A program made the translations under genes and the position numbers. From Amblyornis subalaris (Eukaryota > Chordata > Aves > Passeriformes > Ptilonorhynchidae): a DNA stretch of 64,000 nt. Below, in pieces: positions 22,143 to 34,200 of the stretch. The stretch spans positions 1,189,676 through 1,253,675 of the forward strand of contig JACAXG010000132.1 of NCBI GenBank assembly GCA_018881555.1, given 5' to 3'. Each line of letters begins with the position of its first letter. Position 1 is the first letter of the stretch. The notes under the pieces are model-generated. The model was not told where the DNA came from and did no database searches. It saw only the letters and a list, made by a program, of their open reading frames with translations.

Positions 22143-24440
22143 TCTGCATTAATTCTTCAGCTGTAATAATTCTTACACCAGCATCTCTTAGTGGGCTCAT
22201 GTTTCCTACCAAAGCACACAAGTTTATTCAGCCTGGTTTGGCTTTTCCTCATGGAATTTCTCCAGCTGCAGAGTGCAGCAGAGCTGTGCTGACCCTGGGC
22301 TGGGCCTTTTTGACCTTCCCCCAAAGCCTGTTCAAGTAGGTCAAATGCACCAGCTTCCACACTGACACAGAGGCATTGCAAAGCACAGGATTCTGATCAT
22401 CCAAAGCCCTCCCTTGATGTCCTTCATTTCTGTGATCCCTACCTTGCTGCCCTATACATTTACATCAATTCATACAGATGTCTGAAATGCCGCTGTGCCT
22501 TGAGACACCTGAGCAAAATTAACTTGAGACACCTGAGCAAAATTAGCTGTGGCAGCAGGAAAGGAGCAGATGAACAGCAGTTTACAGAGCCCCTGAACCA
22601 GCAAATTGCTGTCTGTTGAGCACTTTGTCCACGATGGATACCACAGCTTCATTAAGAAGCCACATGCTCCAGGTCTCGTTTCACAGCACACGGATCTTCT
22701 GCTTGAACCCTAATTAACTCCCATCAGTCTGCANCTCAAACAGCTGTGGTAAATAGGGTTGTGCCCATGTTGCCAGGCTTCTGCTGGCTGCCGAGGCTTC
22801 CCCTCCATTGTTAAATACTTTATGTTGCCCAGCATTTTTTTNCTCTAGTTAAAATATTAGATGAGTAACCATTCAGAAGATCTGGGATTCATTACACAGC
22901 AAATGCTTAAGAATCTCAAATAGCTCACCAAAATGTAACTGCCACTTTCTGGTAAGCTCCAAATCCATGTTTTACACCTTCTTTTAATCCTCTCAGAGCA
23001 GTCCCCTGCTANAAATTTGAAGGCATCTAACACAACATTAATTTGCAATAGGTGACAAGCAGTGAGAAATGCACTGACTTCTACCCACAGTGAGTTTTGN
23101 ATCCTTCTCCTGTTGTGAAGAGAGGAGGATCCAAGCAGGCAGATCACTATTGCACAAGGGCTTGAACACAAAGACACAACCAGAAAGTGACAGATGCTGT
23201 CCACTTGAGATCACAGTGAGCAGCACGAGGCTGTCATGCCATTTACCCTTCCCAATTGCTGCAAAAAATCCAATCCAGAAGAGGGATTTTACATTTAAGC
23301 CATTTTATCAGGGTTTCCCACAGGCAGGAGATTCTGCCTGATATTGCCACCCCTTACTAGTGTTTCTCAGCAAGACGCACACAAGCAGAGTTCTTCACAA
23401 GAGTGCTCCTGCTAAACATGGCAGTGACTAACCCAGGGCAGGCTCTCATCTGCCCATGCATTCTTTCTGTGGCACAGAGCAGAGCTTTACAGTTTGTNGT
23501 CTCCAGACTTCACAGGATCATGAACATCACTGCTGCGGTGTCTGCACAATGCTATGCACTGTCAAGCAAATGTCCTGTGTCTTCAAGCAACAACAGAGAA
23601 CTTGCAAGACCTTTACTGGACAACCAGCAAAANCAGCAGTGTGGACAGAATGCGATCCAGCTGGTCATGAGTGTTTTCCTCGGTTTGCTAGGTCAGGCAG
23701 CTTTGTTTCCTTTAATGTTTCCTTTCTTGGCAATTCTAAAATCATTGGAAGCAGTTTAGAGAGCTGTAGAAATAACATATAAAATTTTGCCCATCCCTGG
23801 AGATGTTATAGCATGATTTTCTGTAGCAATATTAACANACCAAAATGTAATTCAACAACTGTCATGCTTCGTTTCAGTAAAACTGTGTGGGGTTTTGAAA
23901 ATCATGGTTGCAGACCTTCATCTGCAACTGGCTCTTGTGTAATAGTCAGGCCCGTTTACTTACTTCAAGATAATATTTAATTAATCCCACAAATACAAGA
24001 TAGGTGCTTCTCAAAATTATTTCCAAATCAGCCAATGCACCTTATATGATGGAGAACGTAATTTTCTTTACCATTTTTCTCTGTCAATAGAGGTGGATGC
24101 TCAGAAAAGGGAGAGCTGTCACTCAGTGTTGTATGAGCACAAAAGATAAACCCTGCACGCTGTACTTGACAAAAGGCAAAGACAAAAGAATGAGGTTACT
24201 ATTCAAAGAGCAGAACTTAAACATACAAAGCAAGCTCATTTATCAGACAAGCAATTATTAGACCAATAAGACAACTTAGCNAAGTGCACTGTCCTGGGAG
24301 TACACAATTTGCCTCTAAATTGTAAGGTCTGTAGTGAGGACATGTTTGCTTAGCCCTTTCCCACCTATTGAACAATGTTGTGTACACCTTTGAGGCTTTA
24401 CAAAGGAATAAATAATGGTGATAATGTCTTCTCAGGTGGA
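22143..24440. other. Gene-empty stretch
   Basis: No gene recognised. It contains a two-copy 24-bp tandem duplication (22499-22546) and several ORFs of about 115 codons that overlap in opposite frames (around 22.9-23.2 kb and 23.4-23.8 kb), typical of stop-poor non-coding DNA. Confidence 0.5.
22499..22546. repeat. 24-bp tandem duplication, two copies
   Basis: Two adjacent units, 22499-22522 and 22523-22546, are identical except for the final base. Each contains GAGACACCTGAGCAAAATTA. The near-identity points to a recent duplication and likely length polymorphism. Confidence 0.92.
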
Positions 24441-24470
24441 TTTAACTCTATCCCAGCTAAAACCAGGACA
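24441..24470 (-). mobile_element. LTR 5'-terminal stub, ERV-like
   Basis: Thirty bases read, on the minus strand, TGTCCTGGTTTTAGCTGGGA followed by TAGAGTTAAA. This is the start of a family of avian retroviral LTRs related to the solo LTR at 10.5-11.1 kb. The match stops abruptly, and the sequence beyond is unlike that LTR. It is either a truncated LTR or a member of another LTR family that shares only this terminus. Confidence 0.45.
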
Positions 24471-25502
24471 ATGTAATTTCTTATTCTTGTCAAGATAGAG
24501 AAAGCAGGGCAAACAGATCTTTTTACTCAGCCTCCTCACCCCACAACCCCAAAAGAAAACACAAGTTGTCACTCCAGAAGGAAAACATAGGAGACACTAT
24601 AACCAACTCTAAATCAGTAATTTTTCTACTTGGAGTTTGATTGTACAGCTGCTTCTCACTGAGTAGATGTGTTTGGAAAAGAGATGCATTAGATGGGACT
24701 AATTTAGTTTATTAAAGAATGTGAGCATTCAGAATCAGATTAGGAGAGAAATGCTAGCTTCCATCTCTGATTACTCAAAGTGCTCAGAAAAGTACATATC
24801 TGCATTAGTGCCCATAGATTTTTTGCCAGTGGTTGGTCTAATAGTGGTGGGGAGTAGGCACTAACCTACATTCTTACAGTGGAATCCATAATGATGTGCA
24901 AGATTATCACAATAGCATTGCTGCAAATATCTGGAACCTTCATAATTCCTATGCAAGTTTACACAGTCCATAGCAACTATGGGTTATGGCACAGAAAAGG
25001 CTAATTTACATCAGGTAGATTGTGCAGAAATAAAAGCCTTTTTTCCTAAGAATATTATCTGCATAAACTCTACACTTCCATTTAGGTGCCCTTACAAGCA
25101 TCTTGAAGCACTTAAGATTGAAGTAGACCATCATGTTTTGATAAGACCAAGTGTTTTGTTCAAATACCATTCAACTTTTTTTTTAAATCAAAGCTCAGTG
25201 TGGAGAAAAACCAAAAGGAGACTGAATCTTTCCACGGAAGTTCAAACTTGTTTCTCTGCTTCATTTTCCTCAGAATGGCATTTGGCCACAAATTCATTCT
25301 CTCCCAGATCTCCCAGCTATCTCATGTTCAAGGCTTTTTTCCAATGACACCAGATAAATGATTCTATAGTAAGGTCCAGCTGCCAGCACAGCCACAGGCT
25401 GGGCGGGTACTCCCTAGCTCTCGTAGCTTTTGCAGTCAGCCAGAAGTCATTTGTAGTATTGAAGCAAAACTTTGGAAATTCTTGGGGTTTCCCTTTACTT
25501 AC

Positions 25503-25682
25503 CTCAGGGGCCACAAGACAGGAATTTCAGCAGCATAAGACATTTTTTCAAAAGACCAGCCTGAACGCCTTCCAGTAACTTCTCTACAGACCCAGAAGCC
25601 CAAGATCAGCGAAACAACAAAACACCCAGACCCAGCCACCAAAGAACAGCTTAGGAAAACAGACTTGAGTAAAATCTCTGAA
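25503..25682 (-). other. Exon-like ORF with a membrane-spanning segment
   Basis: On the minus strand a 180-base segment is flanked by a fair splice acceptor (TTTCTACAG) and an excellent donor (CTGAG then GTAAGTAAAG). One frame is open throughout, with phase 2 at both ends, so the exon is symmetric. The translation carries about 24 consecutive hydrophobic residues beginning VFLSCSLVAG and ending LILGFWVC, then REVTGRR, which suits a single-pass membrane segment followed by a positive cytoplasmic stop-transfer stretch. I do not recognise the protein. A chance open frame of 60 codons is not rare, so this is a tentative exon only. Confidence 0.18.
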
Positions 25683-26394
25683 CTGTAGAAACATGTCAAA
25701 AATCATATAAAAAATTCTGTTTGTAAACATTTTAATCATACCACAGAAATTTACTCAAAAGTATCTTTATCGGAGTCCAAGTTCAAATAATCTATGAGCT
25801 TGGTTGTGTGCATTACTCCCCACAAGCCTGACACAGTCCATTAACCATCTAATACATTAGAAACAGTTCTCTTGTACCCAGCTAGAGCCACAATATGTTT
25901 TTGCTAGCAATAAGTTTGTTCTGTACTCACTTTTAAACATANCAGAAGATTGAAGGAGCTCTGAGCAAAGCGGTAATTTTAGTACAGCTACTCAAGACCA
26001 GTACTACTAAAATTAAATGCCCTTGCCAGAAATTTTTGGTACACTCGCATGAAAGCAGCAAGTAATGTCTGTGTTACTATCATTAATTTCATATCACCTC
26101 TTGTTGCTGGTCACAATTTCTATCTAGCAGCAAGGCCACAGTGGCAGTACAAGAAAAATGAGGCCCTGGGAGGCACAGCAAGTCCTCAGTAAATGCATTC
26201 TTGTGAGGCACATCCACCCTGGGGTTTTGCACCAGTATGTTCCTCACAGAGGTAATTCCACGATTTTCAAAAACCTGTTTTTTCTGTGAATTGTACAAGC
26301 TGTTTGCTGTCAAAACTGTCCCTTAATAAAACACAAGAAACATTTCAATACTCAGACCAAATCTCTAGTCTCTGCACAAGCCTCAGGAGCAACC

Positions 26395-26439
26395 ACTCAT
26401 TAACATCTTCACTCATTAACTTAACTTATTAACATCTTC
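26395..26439. repeat. Short degenerate tandem repeat
   Basis: Three units of 13 to 16 bases, each a variant of ACTCATTAACATCTTC, lie head to tail. The middle copy is shortened. Confidence 0.75.
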
Positions 26440-29400
26440 AAGTCAGATGTGCAAAGACGTTTTAATCCTTTTAGTGACACACTTGCTTATGTAGTAAGCA
26501 CTTTCAGGTATATAAAGTTTTAAAGTGTCTTTGCACCTCACTAGGCAACAGCACCAAGTAAAAAGATTCATGTTCATAGATCATGAGTGAAATATGTGAT
26601 CAAATGCTCAGAAAAATTCACTTGTAGTAGTCTGTCATTCTGACTCACACTGTCAGCTTTCAATTCCATTTACTTTGACTTATAAAGAACTTCACCAAAA
26701 TTACTGCATCTAGAAGCCCGTGTTCTGATTGGACCATATGTTGGAAGCAAAAAAAAAAAAATCCACCTTGGAATTAATGACTCTTCTCCTCCTGAAGTCG
26801 TTGTCACCATAGCTTGAATTCTCAAAGCATTTTGTTTCTAAGGGTACAGATATGGATTGATAGGGATTTTACTATGAAAATTTGTATTCTTCAGCTGTAT
26901 AGTAACAAAACCTCATCTTGTAGATCTCTTGATCCTCCTAGAAAGTTGATTGAATCATTACTGTCAAAAAGCTATGCCTTATTTTCAGTCTGATAAACAA
27001 GTGATCTGTAAAGTGCAAATTAGAGATACAGTGTTGGCAAACAAAGACAGGCTGTTAATTTTCACCTCCTTTTAATTTTCACACACTAAATGAAGCCACT
27101 TCAGGGAGGAAACACTGAACAGAAATATCACTAAGCTGGAACTTTTTAACATAAGAGTTCACTTGAAACAGAGACTGGCACAAGTGTGTCTGCTGCTTTC
27201 AGCTGAAGGAGCACTAGAGTAATTCCTAGCTGTTTTCACTAGATATAAAGAAAAATAGCATTAAGCTATGAGCATGCAAACTGCTGATAAACTGGATTAA
27301 CTTGTAAAGGGCTCATTTCCTCAAAATCCTGTTGCCTGTCACTGAACTCCTTGTGTGTCTGCAAGTCTAGTCTCACCTTCAGACCCAACGCTTCAGCTTT
27401 TTCCTCCCTGCAGCAAAGAGGAAGAGGACATGAGTTTTGGCCTTATGTCATTCACTTCTTGCACCTATTACTGAGCCAACTACAAATTTATTCCTCGTAT
27501 TTTTACTGCAGTCTCAAAGCTGTGCTACTGAAAAGCCACATTTTGCCAAAACCACCATAGAACTGATGACATGGTTATAAGTTGCAGGAGCTAGGAACTG
27601 AATACAGATGTCCTAGATTTCGCTTCTAAGAATANCTCTGTTTTCCTTTACATCTGAGTTTTTTTTCTCACAGTGACTAAAACTACAATCCTGCCATTTT
27701 TGCTTTAAAGCTGCCGTATGTGAGAGAAGAACAGGTTCCAGGATCAAGCATCTGTTTCAACAGGCCAGGAAGGACTACAGCTATTCTTTACAGCTACATT
27801 AGGACACAGGTTGGAGTCCAGAAGAGCAATAGAATTGAGGTGACACAGACATTTTGGCACAACAGTCTCAACAGCTCAACATCTTACAGCAACCAGTGTA
27901 CAGCAGCTTTATCTCACATCTACCAAGAAATGCAGCAGGGGCTGACAGCTTCAAGAAACTGAATGAAGCAGTAGACACTTCATCTGCTTCCCTAAAAAGA
28001 TGCACTAAGTTGAAACTCTCCAGCTTGACAAATATCCTGAAAGTCCCGCACACCACACCACACACTGCTAGAATGAAGAACTTGAGCTCAAGGCACAAAA
28101 CCTTCAAGACCTAGAAAGTGAAGACAGCTCTTAAGGCTTTCACCAAACCTGAGCATATNCCACTTCAGAATTCCAATGCCAGCACAGAAAGTGAAGTCAG
28201 TGATCCTGACACCAACTTGCTCTTGTCAGTTTTGAGACCTTTGGTGTTCTGCAAGTTACCCAGTTTTGTTCAATATAGCTTATTTTTTCTGCTCCTACAA
28301 GATCATGATGCACAAAAGGAATGTTCCCTCAAAACACTTCCGATGGCACAGACATTTCACAATTGTTTCCAGTTTGGGGGTAAAACTGATTGAAGAGATC
28401 CACTGCCATNCTCTTCCTGCAAAAAAACAATTGGAAAGGACTAATCCAGCATTGCTCTGCCTCTGTTCCTGATAACATCCATGTGACCCAGATCTGGCCC
28501 ATCACATAATTATGTCTTCTAGAGTTGTGATCATTTGAACAGAGCTGAGTGTGGGCATGTGTGGCCAAAGCAAGGAAAAAAGCCCCAGTGGTGCCATAGT
28601 CCTTACCTTATTATTAGAACATGATGAAAATGAGTAGTGAAAGCCCCCCCATGAGATGGGGCTTCCAAATAAAAGGTATAGTGATGCAGGGAACCCAAGG
28701 CTAGCTCCAGCTGACCTGGATCCAGAATGGGAAGCAGCAGGATAATATTTCCTCTGCAGCCTGGCACCAACACATGGACATCGTCTCACCCTTGCCAGAG
28801 AAGCAATTTGGCAGGCTACATTACCACACATTCATTATCATCTGCCACCTGCAGATCATCCCTCCCTTCCATTTACAACACACTGACGCTCATTAAAAGT
28901 TTTCCTAGTCCTGACTAATACTGCTGCTACCAGGGGTTTGAGCTAAATTAGCTGTCTCTGCTCTATTCAGACNTCACTGAGTCCTTCCAGCTGTGGAGGT
29001 GGTAGCTGCTCTGAGATCATTGGAAGGGATGCTATTTTTTTAAAACCAATTGAGTTTGAATCATTAAGGAAAAATACTTTCTTACATGCTGCAGAATAAG
29101 GAAGNTACAAAGTTTTGAGTAGTTAACTGTCATTTATTCTATTTTTGATATCACAACTCATATCTGCCCTTNCAATACACACTAAATTGGCCTCCACTGA
29201 AACACAGTGCTCTTAACAGTCCTCATTGCATCTCCTGGCTTGATTAGAATTACTCTTTATAAAAAAAAGCATGAACCTTTCAGAAGAAACTTTTTCAAAT
29301 CATGGTGATTATGATCACTAAACTCCAGCTATCTCAANTTATTAAAGTGTACATTACTGGCCAAATAATATTAAAAATACTTCCTCCCCAAATCTCTAGT

Positions 29401-31188
29401 AGGCTTACTACTTCAATAAAATGAGACTAGTGGGGCACATGTTTCAAAACTGCACAGTAAGAGTCAGAAAGAGAAAGAAATATCAAAACTAAGCTTATAA
29501 CCCATAAAACCTCTGAGGAAAGGAATGAACATGTCAACTAAACTGTGCTAGAACAAAATTCCAACAGTAAATATAGAAGCTATATGGCATCATAGAAGTC
29601 TCAGCTGCAGGAAAATAGCTTTGCTGGGTTGTTCCAGCCTTTCATTGTAGTGATCTTCAGGAGGGCTGACAGCTCTGAAGTTCCTCCACTTACAGAGTGC
29701 TTTGAACTTATGCCCACCTCAAAGACCCTATGGGAAGGTTGGGCTCCTTTTGTTTTAAGCCTTGACTTTATACAGCTTCCAACTAGACTNGAAACTTTTT
29801 AATGTAGTTGATGTTCCTTTGATAGCTGTAACACATTGGTCTGCAGATACATACAAGCCTTTTGCCTTTTACATAGTGAAAGTTAGTAGGAGCCACTTCA
29901 GCACAAATAGAAAATAAAGTAACGTTCATTATAAGCACACAATCCTGCTTAGCAGTTCCATTGCAGCTCCCAGTTTGTTTCTTCCACTCCTCCCTCAGAA
30001 AGACGTTCCCTGAAGGCACTTTTGGGCTCTCTTTATCCTTTGGTTCCAAGAGAGGGGTCGTGGTCATGTTCCTGACATGTTCNTATTTCACTCACTTTTG
30101 TACAATTGAAGCTTGCCAGGCACATTTCAAATATCAACAAGATGACACAACTAGAATACCCCTGTGTCTACAATAGACACTCTCAATTATCTATAAACAT
30201 TCANGGCACAGTTCTGGTAATTAGTTTGAAAAAGTTAAAACATCACTGTAGATGTTCCAGGAAGAGATGCAGACAGCCAGAACTGCCAGATGGATTATTT
30301 TCTCCAAGTTATTTGTTCAGCATNCCATCACAGAAAATTCAGATAGAATGAAACACAATAGGACAGTGTAACAATTATTCTAAATCTCTGTGTAGTTTAA
30401 AATAAATTACTTCCCTTTTGTAGCTCTACTGAGCCATTACCAAGCTNCTGTAACTGAATTATGGGAAAATTTACTTTTTACTTCTCTAGCAAATTCTATC
30501 AGACAGTTTTTTTCAGAACAAAGCAGAAAAGAGTTACAGAACTTTAAGGTTTATTCAATCCTCAGAATTTTCTCTAAGGAGTTAGAAAGAAAAATACATT
30601 ATATTCTCATTCTACATACAGCCTGTTTAAAAAATCTGACCCTTAGCTACTAAGCAAATGAGATGGGAAAGAGCCTTTACATGCTGGAATAGCCATAAGA
30701 TACATCCAAATCTAGCAATAAGGGTTACATCAAATTCATCAGTTTCCAAAATGAATCGACATCTTTAATCCGGTGTNTTGCCTTGTACTTCCAGACAGCA
30801 CTCCCAGAGCCAATTTTCCACTTCAAAGAGAGCAAAGTGGTACTGGCATTACCAGTGCATGTCACCCAGAAATCTGTGAAACCTCACAGTCTTAATACAA
30901 AAGCAACTCTTCCTATAAGGGAGCTAGATCAAGAGAATTTGGTCATATAAGTCATTTAGTTATATTTGGTCATTCTTATATTGACCATATACACAAGGCC
31001 ACTATAAGACAGTGAAGTCCTACCCTATTGTTTCAGTGGTCAAACNGCCACTGTACATCACCATTAACAGGCTCTTTACTGGTTATGCTTCCATCATTAC
31101 AACTGCAGCATTGTGTATTATGTAAATGGCCAGAGCTCCATGGCCTCAGCTTCATAAACCATCCCATGGCTCTCCTAAANTGGACATA

Positions 31189-31237
31189 GGGACACCAATA
31201 TTGTAGTTATACCACTTACATTATTAATATTGGTCCC
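31189..31237. repeat. Inverted repeat, potential hairpin
   Basis: The left arm GGGACACCAATATT (31189-31202) pairs with the right arm AATATTGGTCCC (31226-31237) over 12 base pairs with a two-base bulge, around a 23-base loop. There is no terminal duplication or internal coding sequence to mark it as a transposon. Confidence 0.7.
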
Positions 31238-34200
31238 ATCTGAAATAACTTTTTCAGGTTTTATAGGCTATGCCCCAGTCTGCAATATCTGAAGCAAAGT
31301 TGATATAAAAATTCATGCCAATCACCAGTTTCCAGGAGCATAGCAAGTCAGGGTGGTGACATTCAAGGCCTCAAACTTTTGCAAAAAGTATGATGAAAAA
31401 TCATGACTGATTTTAAGTAGCAGTTACAGTTACTTTTTCCCTTCAANGTGCTACAATACATTTTTTAAGGGCTTAGAATAAAATGACATTTCTGAAGAAA
31501 GCCTAGTGCAATCTTAAAGCAATATATGGTGAATTAGGTGAAATATCTTGGGGTAACAGTAAAATATTACACCAAGGACTCCTTTAGGTGTGGTTTAAAT
31601 CTCAACCTTTATAGGATACCAACAGCCTATTAATCTGCCTTGATTTGAGTGATGTTCAGCATACCTTAGATAAAGGATAAAGTTACCTGATTTATGCTGA
31701 ACAGATCTCTAGTTATTGACTTCAAAGGAAATTCCACCATAATAGCACTGAATCCCAGTCTGCTACTGCTGGAAGTGCATGTAACCCAACTCTGTGCATG
31801 TTGACTTTTAGAGCAGCAAGAACTACTATTCAGCCCCTTAGGATTCAATTCCTCTTCCTACATTAATTTGGTAGGTATCTAACCTAAGTAACTAATCCAG
31901 ATTCTTTCCATAATCTGTGGAAATAGAAAACACATCTTGAGAGAAATTGGGNTCCATTCCAAGTATCCCTGGAGGTGTCATTCAGTCTCTATTGAATATA
32001 GAGGGAGCTTATGCTCTACATCTAAATAAGACCTCAGCATTTGAAGTTTCTTGATATTTCATTACTAGTGCAATTATTTTAAAACTAATTTTATCAACCA
32101 GAATGAAAGTAGTTTGCTTGGCATACACAGACAATGTGTATAAGAACGAATTAGTTCATATGATTGTTGGAGGGTATATTAACAATAAATCTCCAAAGAG
32201 GAAAAAACCTCCCAACTCTAAAACAAAGAAATGTTATTATACTCTAAAAATCATCTCTGTCTCACGTCTCTGAAGGTTGACACTAGATTACTTCCCTACA
32301 GTTTTCCTATTTGCATGCTGCTAATGAGAAATTGCAAGCCATCTCTTTTGCTGGGCTTCTAATGAACCTGATTTGTTTCAGTCTGCAGCCTCTACACAAT
32401 TTTATCCCTCAACATTGAATGTCAAGTGCCACTCCCACCCCTCACCTGTGTTCCTAAAAACCTAGTCAGCTCATCCTCTGGGAGAAANGGAAATGCTAAC
32501 AACCAAAATTACAAATACTTCATTGTCTTATTACAATATGCTTATTTACATAAATGCCCTCTATTCATCTTATTGGATCAGCCTGACCAAAACAAAATTT
32601 GCATTTAAATAGTATGACTATAATTGACATCAAGTACCTGCACTTATTTTCATACTCTTATTTCCACGTATAAGAGGCAGGGAAAAGCTTTTTCTACTCA
32701 GAGAACAAAAGATTAGGATGAGATAATAAGCAGAGCAGTTTGTCTAATTTAAAAAATAAAATTCTCCATGGACCCTGCACTTTCCTCCACCATAAAGTGT
32801 GATAGTTGAAGAAGCAGCAGAGAAAAATCAGACTCAATCTACTCAAGGAGAAATTGAATAAGCTTGGATGATGTAACAAAGATGAGTTACTTTTAGATAG
32901 CATCTGCAAGTAGAAACATCCCAGGCAAAAGCTACAACAAATGAAGAACACTGGCCATTACTTTTGTTTGTTGGCTTTGGATTTTTTTTATTTTTTTAAT
33001 CATGACTACTATCATACAACAATCATAGACTGGGAAGCAGAAACACAGGTCCAAAGTAAAAAGGCTTTGTTATCAGAGACTGGAAGGAAAGGTTGCTGCT
33101 TCAGAACTCAGAGTCACTGGAAATTCCTTATGTACCACTCTGTGCAAAAAGGGAACAGGATTGCACCTGAGACATGAGGTATGAGAAGCGGTAGTCCTGT
33201 TCTCTACCAGGGACAGGGGCCATGGAGCAAAAAGTGGAACAGGTAAACAGTCAGCTCCACCAGCCACAAAAGCTGGGACAGGTTCATTGAGCAGATTAAC
33301 ACCTTCAGGCAGTAACACCCCCTCTGAACACCAGCTGACTGTAGATGAGCATCTCTGCTACCTGAAAGCNTCCCATAGACATACATAGCAATTGGCAACT
33401 GCTGTGTCATCTCAAAAGGAAGTCCAAAACAGAATGAATTATTGAAAGCTTCATTTCCTGAACTTCTGGAATACAACACAATCATTGCCTGGATGAAGGA
33501 GTACAGTAATTATAGGATACTGATTATGGTTTTATTTGGTGGTGGTGTTGACACTCTGTGGTTCTCTTCTCCACTGTATTTCTCCTCCATAAAGCCACAG
33601 AAGTGTGTCATTGCCACATGACAAAGCTCCTAAACGAAACATTTAAATGAAATGAAGGTTTGTTAATTCCAAGAATGGGAAAAAACTGTAGTAACATTTA
33701 CAGGAGAAAAGCCTGAAGCAGAGATGCATGAACACAGCTGCACTGCTCCATCTAAAGTAGCATTCTCAAAGCACAGGCCAGAAAGCAACAGAAACCTCAC
33801 AAAGGACACCTTCCTTCAGACAAGAAGATGGCCATTCATTTCCCCTAAATGTGGGATTATCTGGTTATGGGCTGCAAGAGTTTCACAAGAAAGAGAAGGG
33901 TTAGTCACTCCTAATTGCTAACACTCCAAGTCACAATAAATTTTAACCTTTTCATAAGTCTTTGGGTGGGAAAAGCAATCTCAGAGCAGAGTTCAGAGGC
34001 TGACACAGACAGACTGCATATATGGCCTTTACAAAGTCCTCCTTTGTGTCAGCCTCAGTGTCAAATTAGCACAAGTTTGTTGAGCTAAGATAGAGTGATC
34101 TATCTGCTCAAATACCTTGTGGCTCAAGGACAGAAAGAGACTCCATGATGTTTAAATAGATTTACCTCACCCCTTGCAATGTCAGCAGCATGTTTTGTGT

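Noticed and set aside
33179..33330. Possible degraded LTR or CR1 near 33.2 kb
   Set aside because: The slightly GC-richer patch has words reminiscent of repeats (GGGACAGG, AGCTGGGACAGG), but no ordered set of hallmarks could be aligned from memory.
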